In this document: positions 8,029-16,934 of the stretch, one piece after another | How the letters are laid out: each line of letters opens with the position of its first letter | Position numbering within the stretch: the stretch's first letter is position 1 | Assembly (NCBI RefSeq): GCF_016056275.1 | Contig: NZ_JAECZA010000236.1 | Coordinates: 1 to 49,880 of the forward strand | DNA length: 49,880 nt | Direction: 5' to 3' | From: Dendronalium phyllosphericum CENA369 | Lineage (GTDB): Bacteria; Cyanobacteriota; Cyanobacteriia; Cyanobacteriales; Nostocaceae | Notes under the pieces: model-generated | What the model was told of the DNA's origin: nothing | The model's input: only the letters and a program-made list of their open reading frames with translations | The model's database searches: none | Program-made: the position numbers and the translations under genes

Positions 8029-8095
8029 TTAGGCAACTTTACAAGATTTGTGGATACACCGTAGCCTTTTTAAGGGGGGGCAGGGAAGATCGACT

Positions 8096-8479
8096 ATGAC
8101 CAATCTAAACGATAGCGACTTTCATCTGCCCTACAATCCTGCCTTAATTCCCAGAGTAAAAGAACTCCGCAAAAATATGACCCTTGCGGAGAAAAAGCTG
8201 TGGTATGGATATTTGAGAACCTTCAAATTCAGAGTTCTAAGGCAAAGAGCGATCGCTCATTTTATTGTTGACTTCTATTGTCCTAGCCTCAAGTTGGTAA
8301 TTGAAATTGACGGAGATAGTCACTTTACTGATGAAGGGAAAGCCTATGACGAAGCAAGAACTCAAAAATTAGCAGGCTATGGTTTAAGCATCGTGAGATT
8401 TACTAATCAGCAGGTTTTATGTGATTTTGAGAGTGTCTGTGAGTCAATACAGCGTTTGATCCCCCCTAGCCCCCCTTAA
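8096..8479 (+). CDS. DUF559 domain (VSR-like) endonuclease-type protein
   Basis: About 127 residues starting MTNLNDSDFHLPYNPALIP. The DUF559 core is clear: RVKELRKNMTLAEKKLWYGY, then FKFRVLRQRAIAHFIVDFYC and LVIEIDGDSHF with the acidic residues of a PD-(D/E)XK-like site. The family is related to very-short-patch repair and restriction-type nucleases. An in-frame upstream TTG at 8048 would add residues encoded by palindromic repeat, so I prefer the ATG at 8096. The last codons, LIPPSPP and the stop, are themselves made of the right-hand palindromic repeat, so the repeat has become the end of the gene. Confidence 0.85.
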   Translation: MTNLNDSDFHLPYNPALIPRVKELRKNMTLAEKKLWYGYLRTFKFRVLRQRAIAHFIVDFYCPSLKLVIEIDGDSHFTDEGKAYDEARTQKLAGYGLSIVRFTNQQVLCDFESVCESIQRLIPPSPP

Positions 8480-8610
8480 AAAGCGGGGAAAATTTCTTAA
8501 AGTCCCCCTTTTTAAGGGGGATTTAGGGGGATCTCAAACGTTTTGCTACCAACAAAAGGACTTTTCAAACATCCTCTTAATCCCCCTTAAAAACGAGGGC
8601 AAATTTAGTT
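8450..8610. repeat. Palindromic repeats, right copy plus a partial one
   Basis: Positions 8450-8540 are an inverted copy of the repeat at 7941-8028, with AGTCCCCCTTTTTAAGGGGG in its core. A shorter relative, ATCCCCCTTAAAAACGAGGG, follows at about 8579-8598. The DUF559 stop codon (8477-8479) lies within the repeat. Confidence 0.8.
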
Positions 8611-8648
8611 TTAATCTATCAAACACAAACTAACCTAATGGAGGCACA

Positions 8649-8853
8649 ATGTCTGAGATTACTATAAACCTAGAGCAACATTAAGGAAATATTCAAAAGC
8701 GCGATCGCCGAATTAATTCGTGACAATCGAAAAGAAGTCTCGGAATTTCTGACAGAAATTATTGAAGATGTGGCAATAAAGCAAGCGATCGCTGAAGGTA
8801 AAATAATTAAACTAGTTAGCTGTGAATCAATCTTTCAACTTTTGGTAGCTTGA
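8649..8853 (+). pseudogene. Frameshifted small antitoxin-like gene
   Basis: An ATG at 8649 gives MSEITINLEQH and then a stop. The same protein goes on in another frame from about 8680: IKEIFKSAIAELIRDNRKEV, then SEFLTEIIEDVAIKQAIAEG, to a TGA at 8851-8853. The combined sequence looks like the small acidic antitoxin-type proteins often paired with RelE/ParE toxins in cyanobacteria, but no toxin gene follows. The 3' end overlaps the last bases of the convergent carbonic anhydrase gene. One base lost near 8680 explains the break. Confidence 0.5.
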
Positions 8854-9422
8854 CCAAGCTTAGTAGCTTCGGGAATTTCAATCAATTGCCCGGTTTTGAC
8901 ATCGTAGATATAACCATAGATAGGAATTTCCTGCGGAACTAATGGATGCAAACGAATTCGTTGTACATCTGCATAGACGCTTTTGGCTTGGTCGTCAATA
9001 GTCAACCAATTGATAAACTTGCCTTCGTCCGATCCCGCTCCAGACCCAATATCTGACCAACCTATTTTATCTAACTTGGCGGTTTTGAGGCTATTAGAAA
9101 GTAAATTGCTGATGATTTCATTAGTGAAGGTTTCCATTCCGCAATTAGTGTGATGAATTACAAACCATTCACGCGTACCAAGTAATTTGTAAGAAATTAC
9201 TAAAGAGCGAATCGCATCATCGCTAGCACGTCCCCCTGCATTGCGAATTACATGAGCATCTCCTTCAGCTAGTCCAGCAAATTTAGCTGGGTCAAGTCGA
9301 GCATCCATGCACGTAAGAATTGCAAACCGACGAGATGGGGGTATGGTGAGATTAGCTTTATCACCGAATTTCTCAATGTAATTAAGATTAGCTGCTAGAA
9401 CTTCTTCTACAATTTGGCTCAT
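8835..9422 (-). CDS. Beta-class carbonic anhydrase
   Basis: The enzyme reversibly hydrates CO2 to bicarbonate using a zinc ion. From the preferred ATG at 9422 ([20 protein letters not shown]) it is 195 residues. The zinc and catalytic motifs are intact: CMDARLD with Cys38, Asp40 and Arg42, and HHTNCGM with His91 and Cys94. The short length and the [16 protein letters not shown] context place it with the small soluble beta-CA branch found in many bacteria, rather than with carboxysomal CcaA, which has a long C-terminal extension. No signal peptide is seen. A TTG-type upstream extension to 9455 would add 11 residues without similarity. Its link to the sulfur genes is unclear; related CA-like proteins can hydrolyse CS2 or COS, which would fit the context but cannot be claimed from sequence. 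Confidence 0.88.
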   Translation of the reverse strand: MSQIVEEVLAANLNYIEKFGDKANLTIPPSRRFAILTCMDARLDPAKFAGLAEGDAHVIRNAGGRASDDAIRSLVISYKLLGTREWFVIHHTNCGMETFTNEIISNLLSNSLKTAKLDKIGWSDIGSGAGSDEGKFINWLTIDDQAKSVYADVQRIRLHPLVPQEIPIYGYIYDVKTGQLIEIPEATKLGQATKS

Positions 9423-9463
9423 TTGTATTTTTGTAGGCGATCGCTTGATTAGCAAACCAAAAG

Positions 9464-11341
9464 CTAAGTTCCTAAATTGATTCTGACTTCCTTTTTCTGA
9501 CTTCTGAATTCTTCTTCATTATTGTTTGCTTCTACAGGTAAAAATCCACCTGCCTGCATTTTCCATAACCTATAGTAAGCACCACCGAGTGCTAGCAGTT
9601 TACTGTGAGTGCCATCTTCGACAATGCGACCTTGGTCGAATACCAAAATGCGGTCTAGGTGGGCGATGGTGGACAGCCGATGAGCAACCACGATGACTGT
9701 TTTTCCATTCATTGCTGAATCTAAAGTATCCTGGATCGCTTTTTCGGTGATTGAATCAAGGCTAGAGGTAGCTTCATCCAAGATCAGGATCGGTGCATCT
9801 TTGAGAATCACCCTAGCGATCGCAATGCGCTGTCTTTGTCCACCGGACAGTTTCACACCACGTTCGCCCACCAAAGAATGGTAATTTTCTTGAATCTGCA
9901 CGATAAAATCATGAGCATAAGCCTTACGCGCTGCTTCGATCGCTTCTTCATCAGTTGCATCTATGCGTCCGTAGCGGATATTTTCGATTAATGTCCGATG
10001 AAACAGAGACGGATCTTGAGGAATTAAGCCGATCTGGGCGTGTAGGGCATCTTGCTTCATGTCTTGAATATCAAACCCATCAATGAGAATTTGCCCGGAT
10101 TGGGGGTCGAACAAACGCAAAATCAAATTGACAAAAGTGGATTTTCCAGAGCCGGAGAAGCCCACCAGTCCGACACGCTGACCTGGTTGGATGGCGACTG
10201 AGAGATTTTCAAAAACTTTCTTCCCAGCCGAGTAGCTGAAATACACTTGCCGAAACTCTATCTTACCTTGAGCGATTGGATGGGCGATCGCTTTATCTCG
10301 ATCGATCAACTCATGCGGTTGCACAATTATCGAGACACCATTGATAATATTGCCAATATGTTCAAATAATTCTAGAAAACGTCGGCTCAAATTCCGGGCT
10401 TCACTGATGATTAAAAGCGATAAGCTAGTTGCTACCACAAAGTCAGCAGTTGCGATCTTTCCTTGACTCCACAGAGAGAGCGAGTAATACAAAATGCCGA
10501 TTTTCAAAATGGCTGCCGAGATAAACTGAAACCAACGAATTCGCTCCGAGTACCAGTTAGACTTTCTTACCTCTTTGAGTTCGCGCCTTAATTGCTCATT
10601 CAAATAGCGCCGTTCAAAACCCAGACGAGCAAACAATCGGGTACTTATGAGATTTGTTACCGTATCTACAATGATGCCAGTTGTCTCACTTCTGGCGGCT
10701 GCGGCTTTCTGGGAGTGAATTCGGCAGCGAGTTGCCAGCCAGAACGAAATACTGATGAACAGAACTGCCCACACGCCCACGAATGCAGCAAGCGGGGGAT
10801 AGGCGCGATAAAGTAAGATTGCGGAGACAATATACATGACGATTACGGACAGAAATTCCGTAATCAGCATTTGCATCGTCTGGGTAACACCTAGAGAAGT
10901 TTCACCAATGCGATGTGCCAATGCCCCAGCAAAACTACTGCTGAGGTAGCGATGCGAATGGTGCTGCAAGTAAGCATATAGAGAGCGGACAATGTGCTGT
11001 CGGTGGATTGGATGGAGAATGGTCTGTAAAAGTCCAGCCGATCGCCCGAATACCACTTCACCCACACTCAAGGCGGTAAACAACATCAAGGGTTGGCTGA
11101 CGACATCAAAAATGTGCTTGCTGTTGTCAGGCGATCGCGTGACGCTGCGAACGATCTCGCCAATGGCATAGGGCAACATAATGCCACAGGTGGCGTGTAT
11201 TGCTTCCAGAAGCACCATTGCCACATACCACCAGCGAAACTGGTTAACGAAATAGCAAATGAATCTGAATGGAGTATTAGGCAAGTTTGGTGCATCGGCA
11301 GCACGTTGAAAAGATTTGGATTTTCTGAACTTTTTCGTCAT
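9464..11341 (-). CDS. ABC exporter, fused membrane and ATPase domains (MdlB/MsbA type)
   Basis: This is a half-transporter of about 625 residues: an N-terminal six-helix membrane domain (roughly residues 30-330) and a C-terminal nucleotide-binding domain. The ATPase part has Walker [10 protein letters not shown], the signature [13 protein letters not shown], Walker [13 protein letters not shown] and the switch His in [10 protein letters not shown], so it should be functional as a homodimer. Such proteins export drugs, lipids or peptides; the substrate is not evident. I prefer the ATG at 11341 ([20 protein letters not shown]); an in-frame GTG at 11401 would add 20 residues that overlap a MITE-like target site. 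It is the last gene of the minus-strand sulfur island and 42 bp upstream of the carbonic anhydrase ATG. Confidence 0.88.
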   Translation of the reverse strand: MTKKFRKSKSFQRAADAPNLPNTPFRFICYFVNQFRWWYVAMVLLEAIHATCGIMLPYAIGEIVRSVTRSPDNSKHIFDVVSQPLMLFTALSVGEVVFGRSAGLLQTILHPIHRQHIVRSLYAYLQHHSHRYLSSSFAGALAHRIGETSLGVTQTMQMLITEFLSVIVMYIVSAILLYRAYPPLAAFVGVWAVLFISISFWLATRCRIHSQKAAAARSETTGIIVDTVTNLISTRLFARLGFERRYLNEQLRRELKEVRKSNWYSERIRWFQFISAAILKIGILYYSLSLWSQGKIATADFVVATSLSLLIISEARNLSRRFLELFEHIGNIINGVSIIVQPHELIDRDKAIAHPIAQGKIEFRQVYFSYSAGKKVFENLSVAIQPGQRVGLVGFSGSGKSTFVNLILRLFDPQSGQILIDGFDIQDMKQDALHAQIGLIPQDPSLFHRTLIENIRYGRIDATDEEAIEAARKAYAHDFIVQIQENYHSLVGERGVKLSGGQRQRIAIARVILKDAPILILDEATSSLDSITEKAIQDTLDSAMNGKTVIVVAHRLSTIAHLDRILVFDQGRIVEDGTHSKLLALGGAYYRLWKMQAGGFLPVEANNNEEEFRSQKKEVRINLGT

Positions 11342-11397
11342 GAAAGTCGTCGTAGTAACACTTTGTTTCAATCCCACACCCTTTGAAGAGTTACAAG

Positions 11398-11546
11398 TCA
11401 CTAGACCGAATGGCGCTAAGATCGGTCGACACGGAGAAGCGGAGAAGGGGAGACGCGGAGATATTTTTGAATGAATTTTCCCCGCGTCCCCCCGTCTCCA
11501 TCTCCCCGCGTCGGCTTATCTTAGTTAGCACCATTCTCACTAGACC
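11398..11546. mobile_element. MITE-like element with 10-bp direct repeats
   Basis: The 10-mer TCACTAGACC occurs at 11398-11407 and at 11537-11546. The 129 bp between them begin GAATGGCGCTAAG and, read from the other end, GAATGGTGCTAA. The inner sequence continues as a long imperfect inverted repeat (GGAGACGCGGAGA against GGGGACGCGGGGA). Direct repeats of target and matching ends are what a small non-autonomous element leaves. It separates the binding-protein gene, whose stop lies in the right repeat, from the exporter gene. Confidence 0.6.
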
Positions 11547-12646
11547 ATAATTTCTGGTGGTGTGATTGCAGCATAAAGATCGGCTGGAAGTAACGCCTCA
11601 TGAATGTTGATTTTCTTCGGTATGACACCCACTTCAAAAAACAAATCTGCTACACGTTGTTGTTCTGCGATTAGTGCAGGGCTGAGTCCTCTGCGACCTG
11701 CAAAAGTGCGACGAGACATAATCCTTGCTACCACATCTTCATCGAGCTTTTGTAGCTTTACGATCAATTTAGCTACTTCATCTCGATGCTTGTCTGCCCA
11801 GCGATCGAGCTTCTGAAGCTCCTCAATGATAATTTTTAGTATGCCGGGATTCTCTTCGGCAAACTTCCTGTCAGCCATATAGTAGCCACCAGGAGAGTCT
11901 AGCCCTACAGAATCTCTAAGGACGCGAATTCTATTTTGCTTTTCGGCGATCGCATAGTATGGATCGCTTGTCATCCAAACAGGAATTTTACCTTCAATAA
12001 AAGCAGACGATGCCTCAACAGTTGGTAGACTTTTGATTTTAATATCTTTGATGGTCAAGCCAATTGACTGCAATGCTCTAAGAATAAAATAGTGCGAGGC
12101 CGAGCCTTTTTGAAAACATACTTCTTGCCCCTTGATATCCTCAAACCTCTTCAGTGGAGACTCTGGTGGTACAGCAATTACAGTACTTTTCCCTGTTGTT
12201 TGGGTTCTTTGTGTACCGACAACATAAACTAGGTCAGCCCCAGCTACTTGAGCAAAAATTGGTGGTGTTTCTCCTACCGATCCCACGTCAACCTTGCCCG
12301 CACGCATCCCTTCCATGAGTTGGGGACCTTGGACAAATTGTGCCCATTCCACCTTGACACCCAATGGTTCTAAGCGTTTCTCTAAAACTTGCTGATTTCT
12401 AAACAGATCCCCCGAACTCTGATAACCCATGTGTAAAACTTTAGTTTTTATACCAAGGGAACTAGAACTAGCAGAAGCAGAAGATGTTTTTACATTCTGT
12501 TGGCTTTTTTCGCTACAACTTCCTAACAGATATGCCATAGAGAAACCACATAAACTAGATGTAGCAAAATGGAGAAAACGACGGCGTTCCATCCTAGCTA
12601 TTTTATCCATGAGATATCTCTGATTTGGAGGAATTCTAGTTGTCAT
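11540..12646 (-). CDS. Sulfonate-type ABC transporter substrate-binding lipoprotein
   Basis: About 368 residues of the SsuA/TauA family. The N-terminus has an ERRRFLHF run with a twin-arginine look followed by a hydrophobic stretch and the lipobox LLGSC, so it should be a lipoprotein, possibly Tat-exported. The mature part reads VLHMGYQSSGDLFRNQQVLE and QLMEGMRAGKVDVGSVGETPP, parallel to the gene at 665 and typical of sulfonate binding proteins. The ATG at 12646 is preferred over a TTG two codons upstream; an internal ATG at 12610 (MDKIARMERRR) is also possible. It ends inside a 10-bp repeat of a MITE-like insertion. As with the gene at 665, no permease or ATPase partner lies next to it. It is downstream of an aldo/keto reductase gene and probably part of the same minus-strand unit. 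Confidence 0.87.
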   Translation of the reverse strand: MTTRIPPNQRYLMDKIARMERRRFLHFATSSLCGFSMAYLLGSCSEKSQQNVKTSSASASSSSLGIKTKVLHMGYQSSGDLFRNQQVLEKRLEPLGVKVEWAQFVQGPQLMEGMRAGKVDVGSVGETPPIFAQVAGADLVYVVGTQRTQTTGKSTVIAVPPESPLKRFEDIKGQEVCFQKGSASHYFILRALQSIGLTIKDIKIKSLPTVEASSAFIEGKIPVWMTSDPYYAIAEKQNRIRVLRDSVGLDSPGGYYMADRKFAEENPGILKIIIEELQKLDRWADKHRDEVAKLIVKLQKLDEDVVARIMSRRTFAGRRGLSPALIAEQQRVADLFFEVGVIPKKINIHEALLPADLYAAITPPEIMV

Positions 12647-12703
12647 TGACAAAAACTCTAGATATTAAGATGCTTAAGTTTTGGGGTTGGCAATTAATTG
12701 TTT

Positions 12704-13702
12704 CTAACGCAGAGAATCGCCTCTGCGGTACTCGGCAGTGATGTCGTCTAACTTGTGTTTCAAATTGTCGTCAAGTTTTACTTCCACTGCTTTGAGTGTG
12801 TCAGCAAGTTGTTCTGGGCGGCTAGCGCCAATTATGGGGGCAGTAATCACGGGATTAGCCAGCACCCAAGCCACTGCTAGGGTAGTGAGGGATAATCCGG
12901 CTAGATCGGCCACTGTGCGTAATTCCTCGACAGTATTAAACTCGCGATCGCGCCAATAACGTTCTTGATAACGTTCTGCTGCCGCACCCAAGGTAAAACG
13001 AGTGCCGGCGGTGGGGCCTTGAGCAAAATTGTGTTTACCAGTGAGCAAGCCACCCGCTAAGGGATTGTAGGGAATGACACCCAGTCCTTCTTCTTGCGCT
13101 AGAGGCAATAATTCTCGTTCGATTTCGCGGAATAACAGGTTATAGCGAGGTTGAATCGAAACAAAGCGAGTCAGATTTCGCACATCGGCACGACCCAAGG
13201 CGCGGGCAAGTCGGTATGCTAAAAAGTTGGAAACTCCGATATAACGTACCTTGCCAGCCCGCACTATTGTATCTAATGCTTCTAGTGTTTCATCAAGAGG
13301 GGTTGAGGCATCGTCAGAGTGCAATTGATAAAGGTCAACATAATCAGTTTCCAATCGTCTCAGGGAAGCATCGATCGCATCTAAGATATGTTTGCGTGAA
13401 GCACCACGATCCCAAGGTGCAGGGCCAACCTTGCCTACAGCCTTGGTAGCCAGGATAAAATGTTCCCGTTTGCCTTTCAGCCAGCGCCCAATAATTTCTT
13501 CGGTACGTCCGGCTGTAGAAATTCCGCCGCCCAACGGATAAACATCAGCTGTATCAAGAAAATTGATGCCAGCATCGGTAGCGGTGTCGAGGATTCGCCT
13601 TGAGGTTTCTTCGTCTGTCTGCAATCCGAAGGTCATAGTACCAAGAGCAAGGCGCGAAACAGTCAATCCAGTTTTACCGAGATTAGTTGTTGGTAATGTC
13701 AT
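12704..13702 (-). CDS. Aldo/keto reductase
   Basis: The 332-residue protein (ATG at 13702, MTLPTTNLGKTGLTVSRLAL) is an NADPH-dependent aldo/keto reductase. The catalytic tetrad can be read: Asp and Tyr in FLDTADVYPLGG, Lys in ILATKAVGKVG, and His in LYQLHSDD. The family motif RYIGVSNFLAYRLARALG is present, as is the C-terminal NADPH site PIIGASRPEQLADTL. It reduces or oxidises a carbonyl substrate; aldehydes released by desulfonation of alkanesulfonates would be a reasonable substrate in this island, by inference. An upstream start at 13804 would overlap the preceding gene and adds no conserved residues. Confidence 0.9.
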   Translation of the reverse strand: MTLPTTNLGKTGLTVSRLALGTMTFGLQTDEETSRRILDTATDAGINFLDTADVYPLGGGISTAGRTEEIIGRWLKGKREHFILATKAVGKVGPAPWDRGASRKHILDAIDASLRRLETDYVDLYQLHSDDASTPLDETLEALDTIVRAGKVRYIGVSNFLAYRLARALGRADVRNLTRFVSIQPRYNLLFREIERELLPLAQEEGLGVIPYNPLAGGLLTGKHNFAQGPTAGTRFTLGAAAERYQERYWRDREFNTVEELRTVADLAGLSLTTLAVAWVLANPVITAPIIGASRPEQLADTLKAVEVKLDDNLKHKLDDITAEYRRGDSLR

Positions 13703-13764
13703 AGATTTGTAGTTGATTGAGAAATTATTAGATTGATTTTCCAGCGGAATGTAGGATCTAAAAT

Positions 13765-14406
13765 TTAGATTGGGAGTATTGAGCGCACCTTTTCCACCAA
13801 CCAATCAACACGGTCTTTCCCCCAGAAACGCTCACCTTCGATTACCCAAGTAGGTATACCCGGACAGCCTGCCTTGGTAAACAAATTCATTGAATGATTC
13901 AACATTTGAGTAATTTCCATGGTGAAAGCGCGATTTAAAATATGCTCACAATCCAAGCCAGAGGAAGATATACAGTGTTTAATAACTTCCTCTTCATTCA
14001 CATCCATGCCATCTACCCAAGCGGCACGAAAGAGAGCTTGGTCTAACAATGATTCTTTCCCAGATCCAAGTGCTGCATAATAAGCGCGGGCTGGTAGTTC
14101 TTCACGATTTAACGGCGATGCAATCCATCTCTTGGCACGCTCTTGAAAGAGATCGCGAGCGATTAAATTGAGTTCTATCCCAAATTTCTCCGCCCAACGG
14201 ATGCAATCTTCCCGATGATAAGATCCTTTCACAAGAGATTCTTTACTGCCTAATAGGTCTGCAACCATGATTCCCCGTTCTTTGGGAATACAAATTGGGC
14301 GACGCTGAACTATAACGGGTGTCCCAGATAAAGCGCGATTTAACAATGTGATGCCAATATACGCATTAGGTGAGTGATAGATTGTGTAGCTGTCAATTTC
14401 AATCAT
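13765..14406 (-). CDS. DsbA-family / 2-hydroxychromene-2-carboxylate isomerase-like protein
   Basis: A 213-residue thioredoxin-fold protein of the DsbA/kappa-GST/HCCA-isomerase family. The N-terminal strand is IDSYTIYHSPNAYIGI: where DsbA has a CxxC, there is SPNA, so it lacks the redox disulfide and should be a glutathione-type isomerase or transferase rather than an oxidase. The C-terminal signature GCPGIPTWVIEGERFWGKDR with the cis-Pro and the closing DWLVEKVR helix are typical. HCCA isomerases act in degradation of naphthalene-like and other aromatic compounds. Their presence next to FAD and flavin monooxygenases recalls aromatic or aryl-sulfur degradation. No signal peptide is seen, so it is cytoplasmic. 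Confidence 0.78.
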   Translation of the reverse strand: MIEIDSYTIYHSPNAYIGITLLNRALSGTPVIVQRRPICIPKERGIMVADLLGSKESLVKGSYHREDCIRWAEKFGIELNLIARDLFQERAKRWIASPLNREELPARAYYAALGSGKESLLDQALFRAAWVDGMDVNEEEVIKHCISSSGLDCEHILNRAFTMEITQMLNHSMNLFTKAGCPGIPTWVIEGERFWGKDRVDWLVEKVRSILPI

Positions 14407-14500
14407 CGTGGAAACTTAACTAAAATGAACCATACAGCCGTAATCAAAAGGACTACAAGTTACACAATCTGCACTGTCGTCTAAATAGACCAAAAAATTT

Positions 14501-15160
14501 TTAAATCGCTACAGCAGTAGGGTGAAAACTTTGTGAAACCAGCCATTGTTGTAATTTCGGGTCACTGTAAACTTCATCGGCAATAAAATGATCGCCTTCA
14601 GGGAATACTGTAAAGTCTACTGTCCCCCCCAGTCCGCGCAAGGTAGCGACAATCTGCTCTGTATCCTCAATCGATAGTTTTTCGTCCTTTGCACCTTGGA
14701 ATATCTGAATAGGAATTTCCTTGAGTGCAACTAGTTGGTTTGGTTCTAATGTTTTGGGTACACGACCAGATACCGCTACTAAACCAGCGAAGCGACCAGG
14801 ATGGGAAGCGGCAAGATGCCAAGCTCCGGCAGTACCTAAGCTGAACCCAGATATGATGACACGGGAAGGATCTATGGATTGGGAGGCGATCAATTCATCT
14901 AGCAAAGCAATTACATCTGATTCTCGCTCTACCCAAGTCTGTCCTTCGGGAAGTTGGGGAGCTGTAAAGAAGTAAGGTAACGGGCTGGATTCATCTACAA
15001 AACGAGGTAAACCCCATTTCAGCAGTACATTCAAATCTGTGCCGCGATCGCGTGCCCCATGCAAAAATAACACCAGGGGCGCGGGTTGGTTAGCATCGGC
15101 TGAGACAGGCGAGAAAAGATAAGGCAAAGTGCTAGTGTTCAGACGGTGTTCGACGGTCAT
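14501..15160 (-). CDS. Alpha/beta-hydrolase, phospholipase/carboxylesterase type
   Basis: A 219-residue serine hydrolase. The oxyanion segment LVLFLHGARDRGTD, the nucleophile elbow GFSLGTAGAW (GxSxG) near residue 107, the acid in IQIFQGAKDEKLSI and the base in FPEGDHF are all in order, giving a full Ser-Asp-His triad. The family hydrolyses short esters; lysophospholipase and dienelactone hydrolase relatives exist. It lies between the FAD-monooxygenase-like gene and the DsbA/HCCA-like gene and is likely in one operon with them. A role in ester or lactone opening after a monooxygenase step is an inference from this order. Confidence 0.85.
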   Translation of the reverse strand: MTVEHRLNTSTLPYLFSPVSADANQPAPLVLFLHGARDRGTDLNVLLKWGLPRFVDESSPLPYFFTAPQLPEGQTWVERESDVIALLDELIASQSIDPSRVIISGFSLGTAGAWHLAASHPGRFAGLVAVSGRVPKTLEPNQLVALKEIPIQIFQGAKDEKLSIEDTEQIVATLRGLGGTVDFTVFPEGDHFIADEVYSDPKLQQWLVSQSFHPTAVAI

Positions 15161-15212
15161 ATTCTTGACTCCTTTGGGAACTGGGGATTGGGGACTAGGG
15201 ATTGGGACAGAC

Positions 15213-16652
15213 TCAGCTAACTGCTACGGTTGGCTGTTTCCATACTGCGGCTGCATATATTGAGGGATCGAAGTCTGGTGCAATCTTGTCGCTAGTGATA
15301 CGAGCTTCGTGTATTGACCAGTCAGTGAAGAATAAATCGTGGCTGATGCGCGTTACTACTGCCGACACGTCGCGCCGAATACTAGGCACATCGCCAATAG
15401 GCAGACCAAAGCTCACGAAGCCAGCAGGATTAAAGATGTGGATGTCCTTCAGGTATGGCGCGCTACCAGAAACTTTCTCTTGGTATTCATGGGCGCTACC
15501 AAGATAAGGGTAATTACTGAGTTTTTCATCATGCTGGTTAACTGGTGGCTGATAGCGATCGCGCCAGAGTGCAATGTGATGGGCAAAGTCGGCTAGTTCC
15601 AGCCGCTTTGTCGGATCGACGAAGTAACCAGTACCAGCGATCGCAAAATCGAACTCGAAAACATCATCATTAACTTGAGCGACGATGCGATCGCCTTGGT
15701 ATTTAGCGTCTTTCCACGGTGCGGATAAGTGCAGGTGGAAGTTGGAGAATGCGATTACCCGCTCAATTGCGTCGGTTGGTGGCGTGGAGCCAACCTGATT
15801 AAACCGCCAAGCTTGGAACCAGCGAGCCGCATCAGGTAGTTGCGGATAGTTGTAGTAAGCACCGGGATACCCACGCACGCGAAGCACTGGAAGTGAAGCG
15901 ATCGCAGACCGTCGTGCGAACAGGTGTACTGCCTTCGCTCCTGATTCGAGTGCCACCCCTGCTGCATCAAAGGCTGAAGCCGCAGCACCCAGCACTGCTA
16001 CAGTCTTGCCACGCAACCCACCAAAGTCGATTTCATCAGCCGTATGTGCATATAAACTGCGTGGCAGAGATGCCAGTACAGGCGGGATGTATGGGCCACC
16101 AGTGCCAGCTACACCGTTGGCGAAGATAATCTTGCGCGTGGTTTCCACCTGCGCGACACCGTTTACTTCCAGGTGCAGACGAAAGAAACCTTCAGCTGGC
16201 TCAATCCGCACTAGCTTCGTCTGATACCGCACGGGAATGTTTAGGAAATGCCGATACCAGCTCAGGTACTCAGCCCATACCACTCGTGGAATGCGGTCGA
16301 GCGTTGCGTAGGCCTCAACACCGTGCCGCGCCTCGTACCAAGCTTGAAATGATAGCGCTGGTATACCAAGTTCTGGCCCTGGCAGGTTTTTCGGTGTGCG
16401 TAGCTTTTTCATCCGCGCTCGCGTCAGCCACACGCCAGCATGGGCTTCGTCAAAAGCCTCGTCGATTACTGTCACGCGGCCAATACCGGCGCGCCGGAGG
16501 GCAAATGCGAAAGTACTGCCACTGCCACTACCACCTACTATCGTCACATTATGGTCAACACCTGGGCGATCGCTCACCCAGTTTTCCGGATCGGGGCCGA
16601 GTAAGCGCAACGCCTCGCGGGCGGCAAAATCGTGGTCAGTCGTTGTTGTCAT
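15213..16652 (-). CDS. FAD/NAD(P)-binding oxidoreductase, flavin monooxygenase-like
   Basis: The 479-residue protein has two nucleotide-binding folds. The first, VTIVGGSGSGSTFAFALRRAG near residues 36-56, should bind FAD; the second, KTVAVLGAAASAFDAAGVAL near 220-240, should bind NADPH. Between them lies IIFANGVAGTGGPYIPP, and near the end DFAIAGTGYFVDPTKR. This layout fits class B monooxygenases (Baeyer-Villiger or N/S-oxygenating FMO relatives). I do not see a clean FxGxxxHxxxW fingerprint, so it may be a divergent group such as the uncharacterised SidA-like or sulfur-cluster oxidoreductases. It probably opens or forms part of the minus-strand operon with the esterase, HCCA-like protein and aldo/keto reductase. 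The upstream 280 bp contain short cyanobacterial repeats. Confidence 0.78.
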   Translation of the reverse strand: MTTTTDHDFAAREALRLLGPDPENWVSDRPGVDHNVTIVGGSGSGSTFAFALRRAGIGRVTVIDEAFDEAHAGVWLTRARMKKLRTPKNLPGPELGIPALSFQAWYEARHGVEAYATLDRIPRVVWAEYLSWYRHFLNIPVRYQTKLVRIEPAEGFFRLHLEVNGVAQVETTRKIIFANGVAGTGGPYIPPVLASLPRSLYAHTADEIDFGGLRGKTVAVLGAAASAFDAAGVALESGAKAVHLFARRSAIASLPVLRVRGYPGAYYNYPQLPDAARWFQAWRFNQVGSTPPTDAIERVIAFSNFHLHLSAPWKDAKYQGDRIVAQVNDDVFEFDFAIAGTGYFVDPTKRLELADFAHHIALWRDRYQPPVNQHDEKLSNYPYLGSAHEYQEKVSGSAPYLKDIHIFNPAGFVSFGLPIGDVPSIRRDVSAVVTRISHDLFFTDWSIHEARITSDKIAPDFDPSIYAAAVWKQPTVAVS

Positions 16653-16934
16653 GTCGCTTTCTTAGGATGAAGGGATTGGGAATAACTTCTCTACGAGACG
16701 CTTTGCGTAGCTTGCTTTCCCATAGAGATAAGCCAGGGAAAAGTAATGCTCGAAATTTAGTCCAGCGTCTATATATGAATCAGGGTGTCGCCATGCAGAG
16801 ACATGATACCCAGTGGCTTGAATGAATGCACCTAAACATAGCCACTTATCTTGTACTCTGATATTTAGACTTCAATATATTTCAATTTCAAGAATTCACG
16901 CTTATTTAAATCTCTAAACTATAATCCGTAGATT
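16653..16934. other. Intergenic region with a short dispersed repeat
   Basis: About 280 bp between the MFS gene and the FAD oxidoreductase gene. It includes the palindromic dispersed repeat CTACGAGACGCTTTGCGTAG (about 16693-16712), a type seen all over cyanobacterial genomes. I find no copy of the shared operator and no gene. Confidence 0.5.

Noticed and set aside
9464-11341. Exporter of the anabaenopeptin cluster
   Set aside because: Anabaenopeptin clusters can include an ABC transporter, but this gene lies 13 kb away, on the other strand and within the sulfur island, so no link can be made.
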